64,000 nt of DNA from Pardosa pseudoannulata (GCA_032207245.1 CM063503.1:64573566-64637565); one strand, 5' to 3'. Counted from the stretch's first letter, positions 49,801-62,301 are shown. Notes: generated by a model not told the origin, from the sequence alone. Translations and numbers: made by a program.

Positions 49801-52526
49801 TTTGTTGTAGTTGTGATCATAACTTATTTTACAATCCCTTAAGTTCCATGATTACATTTTATACTTTACAAACTAAGTTTTTTTTTGAATAATAATAAAA
49901 AAAAAAAAATTGGGATGGAAACAAAAATTGCTGAAGTTTCTGATAATCTCAGCATTAATTTTTTTTTACAATATTATAATTCTTCCCTTACAGTTCATTA
50001 TATTCTGTTAATTGGGATTTTTTATTTCATTAATATTTTTTAGTAATGTGAAGCTTTTCAAAAACTATTAATCGTAGATATATATTAAATAAAAAATTAA
50101 AAGGCAAATTTTTTCTTTGATTAAAGAAATCTGATTAAATGCACCTCATAATTTACTTTAAAAAAATCATGTGATAACTGGGATCACACTTGTTCTGAAA
50201 TCATTGAAAAGTAAATATATTCTGAAATTTCACTGATTTTCAGGACAAATTACCATTATTTCAGGGCATTTAATTTCTGTGGAATTTTAGGACAAGTATG
50301 ATCCTTGTAGTATTTTTATCTAAAGGGGTAATTATCCATTAGGGAAATCTGTATGTCACAAAAGTAGTCATATCTTTTGCTTAGTAATATATATTTTTTG
50401 AAAAATATTCAGCATTAAATATCCTTTTTGCAGTGTGTAGAATCTTATGCCAAATAATTTTAATTTCATTGTAAACATTTTTGTCAAGAAGTACTGCTAA
50501 AAATATGGAGATAGGTGTCTGCTCTTAGTGAGTGTTATTGGTTAAATTAAATTTTTTAGTACAACTTTTTTAAAGAATTGTTTAAAACTGCATATTTTTC
50601 TTTGTTATTTGAGATGTTCATTGCCATTTTTACCTCAGTTTAGTTTGCTGTGCTGAACTGTATTTCTACATTTTTCTTATTTATTTATTTATTTTGTGGT
50701 GCATTTGACTTCACATTCTCATTATAAATGTGCTTCAAATATATTTAATGAAATCTCTAGCTCAGTGTTTTGAGCTATTCAAACAGTTTATTATTTCCCG
50801 GTTTCAGAAATTTGCATTTTCTGCTTTACTTTTAAAGAAACAAGCTTCTTTTACCTTAGATTTTAAGTTGCTTTGTCTGTGTTGTGCTTTTTTTTAAAAC
50901 TTGTTTTTATGATTTGCATGTAACTACAAAGAGAAAAAAAAAAAAAGATTGTACATAAAATAATGAAAAGGAAATAGATTATGGAAATTCAAGTAATTGC
51001 TGATATTAGTGTTCAATCTAGGATGAACAGTGTAAAGAATTTCAAAATGTAAAGTTATGGTGTTCAAATTCATTTGCTTATACTATAATTCAGCATATTA
51101 ATGCTAAACAATGAGATTATATTAAAGTTATATATGAATTGTTTAATTATAAAAAGATATAAACACATACTTTTGGGAAAAAATGTATTTGATATTGTAG
51201 GATATTAAATTTACATGATTGTGCACATAGATGGGCTGCCCCACTCAAAAAGGATATACTTAGTCATATATGAGATTAGATTTATGTATACAAAAGTTTA
51301 TTGATAAACCATATACATGATATATAAATTTTGAAAATTAAAGTTATAAAAATTAAGCTATTAATATTTATTTTCTTAATAGATAATTTTCATGTTATAA
51401 ACATCTTAAATTAATTATTTTATTAGTGTCTGTTGAAGGAGGGGGAAAATGGCCTTAAACTTTGTTGTTACTGAGAAAATAATTATGAATTATAAAAATC
51501 TGGAATCATAGTGATAAATTATGAATTATTTAAAAAATCCTAAGTAAAAGGTATTTTTATTTTAGTTAAGATAAAAAATGTGACTGCTACTAGGAATATT
51601 ATTTTAGATGGAATTTCTGTGTAATTTAACAATAATTAATCTTAGTGGTTGACTGGTAAAACCTAATTAATAATATATACAATATGTTGTTTATTTTGTC
51701 ATTAATTTAATGATTATCAGCAACTTGCAAAATACAGTATTTTATGGAGAATGTCTTTGTATTTAGAAAAAAAGAACCTTAATCAAAACTAATGGTTGAA
51801 ATTAGTCAATTAAATAGAAATAATTATAAAAAGCTTAATTGGTAATAACTCTTTTTAACTAAAAAAGTTTGTATATATACTGTTGGTAAAACTGATTGTA
51901 TAGATTCAGTTTAGTTTTTTTTTTTTTTTTTAATTCTATGTTATGTATTAAAAATATATCCTTTGTATGATTGGAATTATTTAGAAAAAATTATCTTGCT
52001 CTGCAAAGTAGTTCATTATTCTGTGATATAACTTTTTCTTATTAAATTCTGAATGAATGTTATAACATGCCTTTAAGTTGTTAATGATAGGAAAATATAT
52101 TGTTTACACATTCCTCTTATCATTTGCATATTGGATAAGTTGTTTATTCAGATTCTTAATTTAGCTTTGATGATAAGTGGTTTGATGTGGGGTTGCTGAG
52201 TGACTGTTGAACCTAAAGATAATTTTGATGTAGTCAGGGAAAGGTAAAGTAAACCTTTGGAATATTTTAAATAAACTGTATTAATCTGTTTCCTTTTCTT
52301 TGTATTATCTTTAATTTTTGATTATATGTGTCTGTACATTTCTGTTGTGCATATAAATGTACCTTGTGTAATTATGTCTTGAAGTCGGTTTCTGATTGAA
52401 ACTGTAATTTTTGTTCCAATCTTTTTATATCATTTCAGTTATTGTCATGCTAAGAAAAGAACTTTGTAATGTGAGAAAATGGGTTCTCAACTTTTTCTTA
52501 TAAATATATATATATGTATATATATA

Positions 52527-52599
<73 letters not shown>

Positions 52600-53560
52600 T
52601 TATATGTAGATATAGGAACTTTTAAATTTGAATGAAACCTCTTGTTTTTTCAAATTATTTCTTGCATCAGTGCATAACATCTTATGTTAAACATTTACAT
52701 TATTTATGTGTTTGAAGATATGACTTCTAACTTGTTAATATATCTTTATAGCTTTAACATCATCAGCTCTCTTTGGAATTTCCATTTGTTTTTGTAATTC
52801 AAATTGTGTTAAAATTTTATTTTTTGCTTAAGAAGTTAACATTTTTCTTTGTTATCTGTGCCCATTATACTACAAAGTTTTCCGTTGTAGGTAATAACTC
52901 AATAAAAGAAGCGATGTATTGAATGTGCGTACAGTATTAATTTTTTTTTCATGTATTACTAAGGGTAACAAAGAAGTTGTGGCTTTTGTCTTTGAATCGC
53001 ACCCTTTTTTCTTTTTAAAATTAAACTGGTATTTAAATTCAAATAATCTTGTTCTGTTTACTAATTTATTTTACTTTTAATTTTAAGTTTAGTTGCCTGT
53101 GATTGCATAGGGTGACAGATGTTATGCTTTTGGCTTTGAATAACCAATATTAAAGAAAAATATTATTAAAGTTAGTTGGTTGTGATTACATAGGATTATT
53201 GAAGAAAAAGCAAGATATCACTGAGAAGTATTTTTTTAAAGAGACAGCATTAATGTTAGAATTTATGAATGCAGTCATTTATCCATGGAATATTTGTAAA
53301 TTTAGTGAACGTTGTTTAAAGGATACGATATGATATTTTGAGTATAGGATTTAATTGATTGGTAAGAAACTGTATGATATACTAAGTTTCTTACACTATT
53401 CTGAGATCGAGGTTTATTGTTTTTGTGTACATGTGTGTGTGTCTGTAATTTTGTGCTTAATGATGATCAATACTGAATATATTTGTTTGTACTTTTGATG
53501 GCGGCATACATTTTTTACAGTTTGCTTCTTTGAATCTAACGCAATGTAATAAAAGCATGC
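46825..53560 (+). other. Long 3' UTR and/or downstream region
   Basis: T-rich on the plus strand, without credible coding frames (the 135-aa frame at 49206-49613 is unrecognised). Many polyadenylation-like AATAAA signals occur, for example at 48550, near 49065 and near 52900. The T bias fades after about 53.5 kb, which would fit the end of a plus-strand transcription unit. A (TA)n tract lies at 52503-52594. Confidence 0.4.
52503..52594. repeat. (TA)n microsatellite
   Basis: TATATA units with a short TGTA and ACCA interruption at 52515-52530. Confidence 0.95.
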
Positions 53561-53678
53561 ATTGAGGGCAATGTAATAAACATGATACAATGACGATCAT
53601 GCAAACAAGTTAAATGAAAATTATCGGGAAATAGCTAATATTGTCTAGAGCTAAAGTGATAGTGAAATATCGCATGAA

Positions 53679-53830
53679 TGTTACTAATGCATCGTTGGTC
53701 AGCAACATGATAGCTGGTTAATTAGGGGTAAAGGTAATATTAAAAATAAAGTTTTAAAAGTTAAAATATTTCAAACTTAAATATTATCTTACTTCATATC
53801 ACGTTGCTGACTAAACAAGCATTAATGACA
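53679..53830. repeat. Foldback structure, 34-bp arms
   Basis: Arm 53679-53712 and the reverse complement of 53797-53830 agree at most positions (shared core GTCAGCAAC; AATGC further out), with an 84-bp AT-rich centre. Probably a small MITE or its remnant; no flanking duplication was recognised. Confidence 0.6.
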
Positions 53831-53961
53831 GTAATGCTATTGATGGATTTTTATTCATATTGTATCATGTTATATTAAATCTCATTTATCAAAATTCTAA
53901 TCGGTTGGTTACTAATTGCGTAATTCAGGTCGAAGTTCCAGTCCATTTAATCATTTGAAGT

Positions 53962-54064
53962 TTTATATATATATATTTGTATATATGTATATATATGTGT
54001 ATATATATATGCATATATATACATATATATTTATATGCAAGTAAATATACATATATACATATAC

Positions 54065-54153
<89 letters not shown>
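53962..54153. repeat. (TA)n microsatellite with TG/CA-interrupted flank
   Basis: About 85 bp of pure TA preceded by TATATG/TACATA-type degenerate units. Both long open frames over it (poly-YI) are artefacts. Confidence 0.96.
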
Positions 54154-54154
<1 letters not shown>

Positions 54155-55542
54155 TGATATATAAACTTGGCAGATTTTTATCCAAACTTCTTCTCAAATT
54201 TGATTTAAATCTTTGCTAATTTTTTTTTATAATCCCCTGATATAGCTTTATTAGAATATGTCTTCAAAAATCAAAATTCTGAGTCATTTAGTTCGGATAT
54301 GCTGGTATATGCAGTTTCGATGTTGTATAATAAACGATAAATTGCTTAAATTTTTATCACATGGACTGTTGTACGTGTAAAATAACAATTCCCTTTTAAA
54401 CCGATGTGATGAAAAGAGTAGTGTGAGCCTTTTCTGATTTGAAGTTACGCTTTAGAGTGTAAAGATTCCTTGGTAGCAAATAATGAACTTCTTCAGTAGT
54501 TCTACTCTTTGAATGGAGAATTCTCATTAACACTAGAATTACGGAAGGGATTATTTTGAATCCTGCTGGACATTTCTTTTCTAGCATAAAGTTTTTGATT
54601 TTTTAAATAGAGTCTTTATATAACGGAGGCTTAAGATCTTCCAAAAAAGTTCGTCATGTAAAAAATTCGTTAAATAGAAATTTTAGAAAATTCTTTGGAA
54701 CATTTCTTGAAATTTTTTTAGAGAAATTAATTATAGAATTATATTTTGTGAAATGTAAAACATTTGCATAAAGAGTGTTGTATGACAGGAATTTATATGC
54801 ACCATACATTCAGAGAATGGGAAATTTTCCCAGAATTTATGGACAAATTTCTGCTATCGATCCATGATAGAGAAAAAAAATCATTAAATGGAAATTTCAT
54901 TTCATGTAAAACAGCTTCTGTATTCAAGGTTTCTCAGAAATATTGGAAAATTCTCTAACATCTATTTAGTGAAATTTTCTAATTTCTTCAAATAAAAGTT
55001 GTCTATACAAAAAGACTCAGATGAATTTTTTCTTTCTTATTTTATTTAATTCAATGGGCTTTACTTATGATTTAAATATTAATTATTTGGGCACAAGTGA
55101 GACAATGCTTACGGTTGATTGTCTTAGAAAATCTAATTCAAAGATATTTTAATAACTAACAAATCTTTTTCTGGTTATAGAGAAGTTTATAAAAGCCATT
55201 GAAGCCTGAAAATGTATGCATTTTTATTTGCAATCATTAGCTTCACTATAATCGCTCTAGTGTGCAAATTCACATGAGTAGGCCTCCTTTTTAATGTCTA
55301 TAATATCGCTTAATTGTAGTAAAATTGTACACGTTTAATGGATTATTTTCTTAAGACCTTGCAATGCAATCATTGCGATGTCCTGTATATTGAACAATAA
55401 ATATAGAAGCTTAGATTATGTAGATTTTATATTTTTTTTTTAGCATGTGCAAAATGCAGATATATAGGTGGCTTTCTAACTCAGGCTTCCTATTGGATTT
55501 TCGCTGTCATAACAGGAACGCTGTAATGCAGGTGTTAATGAA
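54154..55542. other. Intergenic, nothing recognised
   Basis: AT-rich DNA with several short repeats of the kind GAAATTTT/AGAAAATTC at 54660-54960. No gene or element end seen. Confidence 0.4.
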
Positions 55543-55713
55543 GCACTGGATAATTATTGCTAAGTAGCTGTCTTGTTTATCCAAATAAGCCTATACTAAC
55601 ATCCTTCGGTGCACTGACACAGTGACACTGCATCATGGATAATTTTCTAGTATGTCAATGTAATAACTTGTATGGATAGACAAAACAGCTACTCAGCAAT
55701 AAGTATCCAGTGC
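55543..55713. mobile_element. 171-bp foldback (MITE-like) with arms of about 47 bp
   Basis: The left arm starts GCACTGGATAATTATTGC and the inverted right arm starts GCACTGGATACTTATTGC; about nine in ten positions match over 47 bases. Pairing partly continues into the centre, where GTGCACTGACACAGTGACAC is itself palindromic. No open frame. No clear target duplication was seen outside the arms. Most likely a very short TIR transposon; a hairpin RNA precursor is the alternative. Confidence 0.7.
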
Positions 55714-58190
55714 ATGGTCGGCTAAAGTGTATATTTTGATTCTCCTCAAGTTAAAACTTGAGAGAACTGCTCTTTTCTTTATTTCTCTCCTTTCTTAGTA
55801 TTAGGAAACATTGTAGAAAAATCGCCTTGAATATTGCAAGAAATTTTTATGATTTGAATATCTTCAGTGTTTAATTTAATTTCAAATAACTGTCTCCTTA
55901 AACTGGCTTGTAATCATTTATTTATTTATTTATTTTTTAAGTGAAATGATTTTGAAACATTTTTGGTAGCTGCAATATATTTACTTTATTTCTCGAGATT
56001 GAATATTTTTGTATACAAGTTGTACACGCTCTTTGTTGTAGTTGTTATGCACTGATGCTTGCATTAGATGCAAGGTTTATTTCAATTTAACATATGTGTT
56101 AAAATTACTTCTCATATACATATTATATGAAGTGTTTGAATACTTTAAGTGCAGTCTGTATATAGTAGAATCTGTTTAATCTGAACAGAAAATGAAAAAC
56201 TTTTAATATTAAGTACCATGTACTGTTATAACCATATTGTAATTTATCTAATGTGATACAAATGCAGTTAGCTGGCCTACTTACTTATTTCAAAGGTTAA
56301 TAATATTTGTCAGCGTTGTTTGGTATAATACATAATCTAGTGGAAATGTAAGTTCCTTTTACCTACATTTCAGATAGTGGTTTTATAAAGGAAATATACT
56401 GTCAGTTGATTTCCTTCTACAGCTTAAGAAAAAGAAACAAAAATGCTGCTACGAAATATCCAAATATGTGCTTAAAATAACTTTAATTAAAGATAACACG
56501 TGTGTAGGAGTTAGAAAAGTAATATAAATAAAAAAAGGGCCTCAAATTATCCAGGTTCTACTATGTGCATAATATTTGTGTCAGGTTGTTTCAGATGTAA
56601 ATTTATCATATTAGAGAAATAAAACGGCGAATTTCGAAGATGAATCCGGGAATTATGAATATAGGAATTTTTAGACATTCAGCTAAGATATCAGTTATTT
56701 TAAAAACAACTTTAAGGAAATTAGAGTTGTCATTTAGTTTTCTGTATAATTTTCTGTAATTAATATAATATATTGTTCACATTTATTTTATTGGTGATTT
56801 ATTACAGAGCTTCAGGAGATATTGTTTGTCTAAAATTATTTAAAATAAAAGTTATGACTGATATTGTGTTTTTCTCTTTTTTGCTTTTAATATTTTCATT
56901 TCAGATATTCATGTTGCACTTTAATTTTGGGAGGGGAATGTGCACAGCACAATTTTTATTGAATATGAAATAGCTTTTTAAACCATATTGCTTTGAGATA
57001 TCAAGATCTGGTTGTTTTTATATTAAGCCTTTCAAGGCCCATGGCCTAAATTTTTTTTTTTTTTTTGGGGGGGGGGGAAGAATCAACTAGGATTCTATTT
57101 TTATGTGTGAAAAATAGAAAAGAAAAAAAAGCAAATTACAGTTATTGCCTGTGTTGGAATAAACATAGAGCACACCAGAAAAGGTAAAATAATAAATAAA
57201 ATAACAATAAATGTTGTTGAAAACTAAGTCTTAAAATTTTATCAATAAAAAATATTTAATGTACAACAATAAATTTTAGTTTTTTCTAGAAAAGTTTCAG
57301 TAGCTTGTTAATAAGTTTAAAAGAATTGAAATTTATTTTATTTAATGACTAGTAATAAGTATGGATAAACTTTATTTAAAACTTCTGTGTTAATTATCAA
57401 TTATTTCATCATAATATAAAGCATTTTGTTCGAGATGTAAAACAACTAAAGAATTTAATTTTGATTGACTCAGTGTCGTAAATAATTTTTTACTCGTTTT
57501 AATAGTAAGAGTACTCTTTCACCAGATGCATTTGATATAGGCAAAGTTAAATATATTCATAATAATATTTCTATATTTGGAGATGTTGATTCTATTTTTG
57601 TGCTCTTTATAAAATTGCGGCATACCTCAGATGACAACGTTAAATTTTAGCTTTTGCAAATTAATTTGAATTGAGACAATTCCTTGTCCAATGTTTTAGT
57701 ATCAGTGTTGTCCCTTGCTTGTAATTATAAAAATGCAATCTAGTTTTGTTTATTTTATACATTTGTGCAACAAAAAAAGTGAGCTATCTTATTTACAAAT
57801 CTTTCCTAAATAGCTGTTTGGCTGGGCCTTAGACATTTGTTTATGCCAATAGTTCTCAAATTTTTATCCCATGGAACCCCTTAATAAATATTACTTAAAG
57901 AGTAACTAAGACCTATTATTTATTACTTATCAAACATAAGCATAAAAATTAAATTATGTAAAGCAGCATAAAAATGTTCCTTGGTTTGTTTTAGATATAT
58001 ATTAGATTAAAAATTTGCAAAAGTTAAAAAAAATTTATTTACAACATCATAAATTTTTAATAAAAGAGTGTATCCAGATTTTTTTTTAAATTTTAAGAAT
58101 CAAGTACGTCGACAAAATATCGATTTAATATGAAGGAAAAAGTTAAATGGCTATCGAAAATTTAAAAAAAAATCGATAACGACAAATATA
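55714..58190. other. Intergenic, nothing firmly assigned
   Basis: AT-rich; a T16/G10 homopolymer junction lies at about 57050-57077. The 57850-57885 stretch resembles a hAT left end but has no partner. Confidence 0.4.
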
Positions 58191-58194
58191 AAAT

Positions 58195-59060
58195 TAATTT
58201 CTGATACAAGAGCCTTCAAACATTAAAATTTAGTCCCTTAATTCACTCATCTATTGTTTTTTTTTGGAGCGCTACTGTCTACTGTTTTGCTACACGAGGG
58301 CTAACTGTCTATTGGAGGCTTGTACCAAGGCCATAGGCTAAATATCCAATAAGTAGGATGAAAAATTTCTTATGCAATATCTTTTCTTTAATGAAAACAC
58401 AATAAATATAAAAATGCATGTCTTAAAGAGGGTGAAAATAATTTATTAAGGCCTAATCAATTTAAACAAGAAAATTTAAGTAAAATATGTACAAAAAATT
58501 TAAGATTAAAGTATAAAATTACGCAATGCAGTACAATAAGAGTTTAAAAAATTACGAATAAAAAGTTACACTGTGCAAAAACAAGTTAAAAAGATAATTT
58601 CAAGACTAGGTAAATTATAATAAGAATATTTACAACACAGTGTGAAAAGTTATACAGTTAAAATTAACATTAAAAATTCAGTTAAAATAGGATGGGAGAA
58701 AAGCTCAGCTCAAGTTTTGTGGCTCCATCTATTGGACATCAGGGAAAGTGGGGTATCGTTATGAAGGGATTTCTAATTCATTTCTTCCCAATATTTTATT
58801 CTTTTTTAAAAGACCTCAAAACTTTCAAATTTTCGATTTAAATTTTTTATATATACTTCTGCACATTTTTATATAATTACTTTTGCTATATCTAAAATTA
58901 AACGATAGTTATGGGGAATAAAATTATTTGCATAATTTGTGTCCGTATATAATTTAAACGTAAATTATTTTCTCCGATTATTTATATTTTTAATTTGGGC
59001 GCATGGTATAATAAAATATTTCTAATAGCTCCATGAAACTTAATTAGTACATATAAATTA
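58195..59060. repeat. Dispersed repeat, copy A (interrupted)
   Basis: Related in direct orientation to 60838-61200. Shared landmarks in order: AACATTAAAATTTAGTCC, TTAAAAGA(C/T)CTCA, TTACTTTTGCTATATCT, ACGATAGTT and AATAGCTCCAT(G/T)AAA. This copy is split by an insertion at about 58250-58780. Identity of the whole repeat unknown. Confidence 0.65.
58250..58780 (-). mobile_element. SINE-like retroposon inserted in copy A
   Basis: Absent from copy B of the surrounding repeat, which defines it as an insertion. TAATTCAC before and TAATTCAT after it look like a target duplication. On the plus strand it opens with T10, as expected for the tail of a reverse-oriented retroposon, and then holds GCTACACGAGGGCTAA, related to the tail of the SINE at 29035. 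Confidence 0.42.
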
Positions 59061-59189
59061 ATTACCCTATATTTCCACGTATTAGGCGACCAGATAAGAT
59101 GAGGTATAAATTTTCAGACAATTTTTACAATTTTAGCATATATCCGCTATAAGGCGACCTCAAAATTCTCAATATTGTAATGCGTAGAT

Positions 59190-60262
59190 TGTAACGATCC
59201 GTTACATGACCCTAGCGAAAGAAGAACGGAAGGTGACCTTTCGAAGTAGACAATTACGGTTAGCGGCATGTAGAAACGGGCGGTCCTAACAATAGCTGTT
59301 TGTGTACTAGGTCCCGTCACCAGACCCACGACTCACGCTTAAAGAGACGTAATTGAAAACTGTCCGTGCTCTGGAGCCAGCGCGTCTGAGTCATTGTAAG
59401 GGCTATTGGAGTGAAAAGACTCGGGTAATGATTATTAATCGAGGGACGCTGTAGTGCACATATGGCCCGTTAGCGGTAGCGAAAAAGGAATTTAAGTTGT
59501 TTGGGTCGGTTGATTTAAAGACGACCTTTCGGCCACATCTGGAAACGGATCAGCTGATCCAGGCAGGAAGTGACCGCAAGATTGCGTCATCCTGGTTCTG
59601 GAAGGTTCCTGAAGAATCACGTGAAGGGAACCGGGACCCCTATAAAAGAAGATTGGCTGAGCCAAGAAGGAGGCTTTTTCTTGAGAGTTGCTTTGGGTGC
59701 TGTTTGTTTTGTGGAGCTCGAGAGGAGTCCACTCGTCTCTCCGATATCCGGAGTTTGCTTGTTTTAGAGACCGCCATCGTCTCTGCTTTGCTAAAACGTC
59801 GTCTTTTGACTTTGGGATCTCATTCCCGTTATCTTAATATTTTTTTCTACTTTGTGCATAGAAGTAGGTCGTTGAGAGTGTCCCTTACTCTCATATTTGG
59901 ATCATCTTGCATCCTGAGTTTCCTCAACGAACTCCAGCATGATACGCACTCTGAGCGTTTGAACCTTAGTGTGGAAGCTAACTGTACTGATAGTCAGCCG
60001 GAAGTTATAGTGTCAGCGTTTCGTACCGGCACTAATTAGTGAACTGTTCTAGTGATTTAGAAGAACTAGCTTCATTGTACCCACGCATTGTAATTGTGTT
60101 AATGTTATCTCAGCACGAGATCCCAGAAGATTTAGAATCTACTGAACCTGTACATAGCTGTACATAATTTATTCACCTGAATAAAATATTTAATCAAGAG
60201 TAAACGGTTGTCCAGCCTGTGTCATTGACGGCTTCGCCTACCCCCTACTCCAAGACGTCACA
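59190..60262 (+). mobile_element. Solo LTR, 1073 bp, with 4-bp target duplication
   Basis: It starts TGTAACGATCCGTTACA and ends GACGTCACA, flanked on both sides by AGAT (59186-59189 and 60263-60266). A promoter-like CCCCTATAAAAG lies near 59640 and a polyadenylation-like GAATAAAATATTTAATC near 60180. GC is much higher than its surroundings. Its 180-aa frame (59497-60039) matches no protein family known to me and is probably chance in GC-richer DNA. Its TGTAAC-N5-GTTACA start is shared with the LTR at 61826, suggesting related (Gypsy-like) families. Confidence 0.85.
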
Positions 60263-60360
60263 AGATATACGGAACTAACAAACTTTATTTTTTAGCACCT
60301 TGCAGCACCCCACTGGGATTGTTGCATTGATTAATACTGCATACTTGTTTATGAAATTAT

Positions 60361-60576
60361 GTTTTATTCGTAGTTGTTCGACTTGGCAACTATGCGACTA
60401 GTTATGCGTTTGGCGAAAAAGTAAAAGTGGAAACATTGATAAAATCGTTTAAAAAGTGTGGGATTTCTAATACTATGGATGGCACTGAGGACGATATGTT
60501 ATGGGATTCTGATGACGACTCAGAATTCGACTCATTAGGTACAGAATGGGACCCATATGATGAACTCAACAAATAA
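60361..60576 (+). pseudogene. pogo/Tigger-type transposase C-terminal fragment
   Basis: The open frame reads VKVETLIKSFKKCGIS, then NTMDGTEDDMLW and an acidic tail DSDDDSEFDSLG, ending at TAA 60574-60576. SFKKCGISNAxDGTEDD plus an acidic end is the common C-terminus of pogo-derived transposases in arthropods. The DNA-binding and DDE core are absent from the window. The same block (about 59070-60730) contains two direct copies of a TATAAGRCGACCTC motif, and the solo LTR landed inside it. Confidence 0.6.
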
Positions 60577-60837
60577 GTGAGAATATACTTGAGCCCTCAG
60601 ATAATGAATGGGAGGGTTTTGCAGGATTTTAAAAACATTGGTGAGTTACTTGATTCATTTTATAATAATGTTTTGCAATCAATTTTTTTTTACCTGTCGT
60701 ATAAGACGACCTCGGATTTTGGTCAACATTATATATAGTAATAATTATAATTTGTAGTAATGATTATATTCATTATAGGATGAGGATGCCCTTTTCCTTT
60801 TTATTTTTAGTAAAAATTTATTTGTATAATTTAAAAA

Positions 60838-61200
60838 TTAATTTCAGGTACCACTATATACAAACATTAAAATTTAGTCCTTCAACTGACTTTCCCCTCT
60901 CATTTTGTTCTTTTGTTAAAAGATCTCAGGAGTATTAGATTTTCAAATTATCGTTTTTAATTTTTTTTTATTTATTAAACTGCAAATATTTCTGCACAAT
61001 TTAATATTACTTTTGCTATATCTCAAATGAGACGATAGTTTAGGTTAATAGACTTATTTGCGTCATGTCACGTTTATACCTAATTTAAATGTAAACGATT
61101 TTTCTCAATTTACATATCTTTATAATTTGTGCACATAGTATTTTATAAACTATTTCCAATAGCTCCATTAAATTTCGTGAAGTACATATAAAGGACATAT
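60838..61200. repeat. Dispersed repeat, copy B
   Basis: Uninterrupted counterpart of 58195-59060, in the same orientation. The pogo-like fragment and the solo LTR lie between the two copies. Confidence 0.65.
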
Positions 61201-61464
61201 ATTTAAACATTAAATTTTTATCATTAAAATTATGCTTTTTTTCGTATTTTTTAACTATTACCAACCGAATTAACATGTGAATAGGATATGATTTAAAACG
61301 GTTTACGATGTGTAGTTATAATGTCATGAAATACATTCATGAAATAATTTGTATTGTGGATGTAAAATATTTTCTGATATCTTGCGCACAACTCTATCTA
61401 TTTTTTTTTTGCATTTTAGTGCAGAGGGTAAATAAATATTCCGTTTTTCATAGTGTGAAGGCCC

Positions 61465-61794
61465 CAGGACCGTAGCCAGAAATTATTTTCGGAGGGGGAC
61501 CAAGGGAGAAAGACATCTTTATTTTGAATGATACTTCAACTGATGAAAGGGAAAGCACTGTATTTCCAGAATACAGTGCCGGAAATACAGTGCTGTATTT
61601 CTGGCCACCGGAAGACTTTTATGGTCTGAGCGCGTTTTTTTTTAAAGAAAGTGACTGTTTATATTCATGAACAGCTAGGCAGATAGCACACACACACACA
61701 CAAACGTGGGACATTGCCTATCTACAAAATGGTCTTTCAAAATTTCGGGGGGGGGGATCAGTCCTCCAAATCCCTCCCCCTGCCTACGGCTTTG
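61465..61794. mobile_element. hAT-type MITE, copy 2 of the 3492-4111 family
   Basis: Ends CAGGACCGTAGCCAG and CTGCCTACGGCTTTG, with exact 8-bp duplications GAAGGCCC at 61457-61464 and 61795-61802. The subterminal G-run (GGAGGGGGACC) and its C-rich partner are conserved with copy 1, as are CAGCTAGGCAGAT, a CACAC stretch and ACGGTCTTT/TGGTCTTT near the right end. At 330 bp it is about half the length of copy 1. Its centre (61555-61600) holds nested palindromes. Confidence 0.92.
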
Positions 61795-61825
61795 GAAGGC
61801 CCCCTTTGTTCAGAACACTAACCAC

Positions 61826-62301
61826 TGTAACAATAAGTTACATTCGGTCACCCCGTGTGTCTTCGAAGGTGACATGCCGGGGCAGGACCGGTTTGAATGC
61901 AGAGCGACTTCGGACTTCTCCCAGCCAATAGCGGTGTCCGTGAATTTTGGGGAATTTGGACCTTCTCCCCTCGCCGTTCTGGAGTGGACTCTTTTTTTGG
62001 TCTTCGCGAGAGTCGGAATATTTTTGGACGGACAAAGTTTTTTCCTGAACGAGAGAGGTGAACGGCTGGCGTCTACGTTTTTGTGGGAGAACCCTTGGCA
62101 AAGAAATTTTTGCTTTTTTTCTTAGGTCGACGCCGACTCGAGAGCAGTCTTCAATCAACAAAATGATAAGTTGATTCATTTGTATTCCTTAGGCATTTAT
62201 TATTGTATAAAATCATTTAATCAAGACCTATTATTCATGTGTTTCTTGAGTTTTAATTTCTGTCTCAAACACTAGGCCAACGTAACATTATTATTTTTAC
62301 A
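61826..62301 (+). repeat. LTR (5' copy of an edge-spanning LTR element)
   Basis: It starts TGTAACAATAAGTTACA; its first 41 bases recur with one mismatch at 63960-64000. It ends TTTTTACA directly before a primer-binding-like site. A polyadenylation-like ATAAAATCATTTAATCAAGA lies at about 62197, very like the solo LTR at 59190. The overlapping 139- and 113-aa frames are judged chance. Confidence 0.65.

Noticed and set aside
57846..57900. hAT left end (TAGTTCTCAAATTTTTATCC, then GGAACCCC)
   Set aside because: Resembles common hAT termini but no right end or 8-bp duplication was found.
59497..60039. 180-residue open frame
   Set aside because: Lies wholly inside a solo LTR, has no family features, and open frames are expected by chance in this GC-richer segment.
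61706..62179. Overlapping 139- and 113-residue open frames on opposite strands
   Set aside because: They straddle the MITE border and LTR start and overlap each other; no motif supports either.
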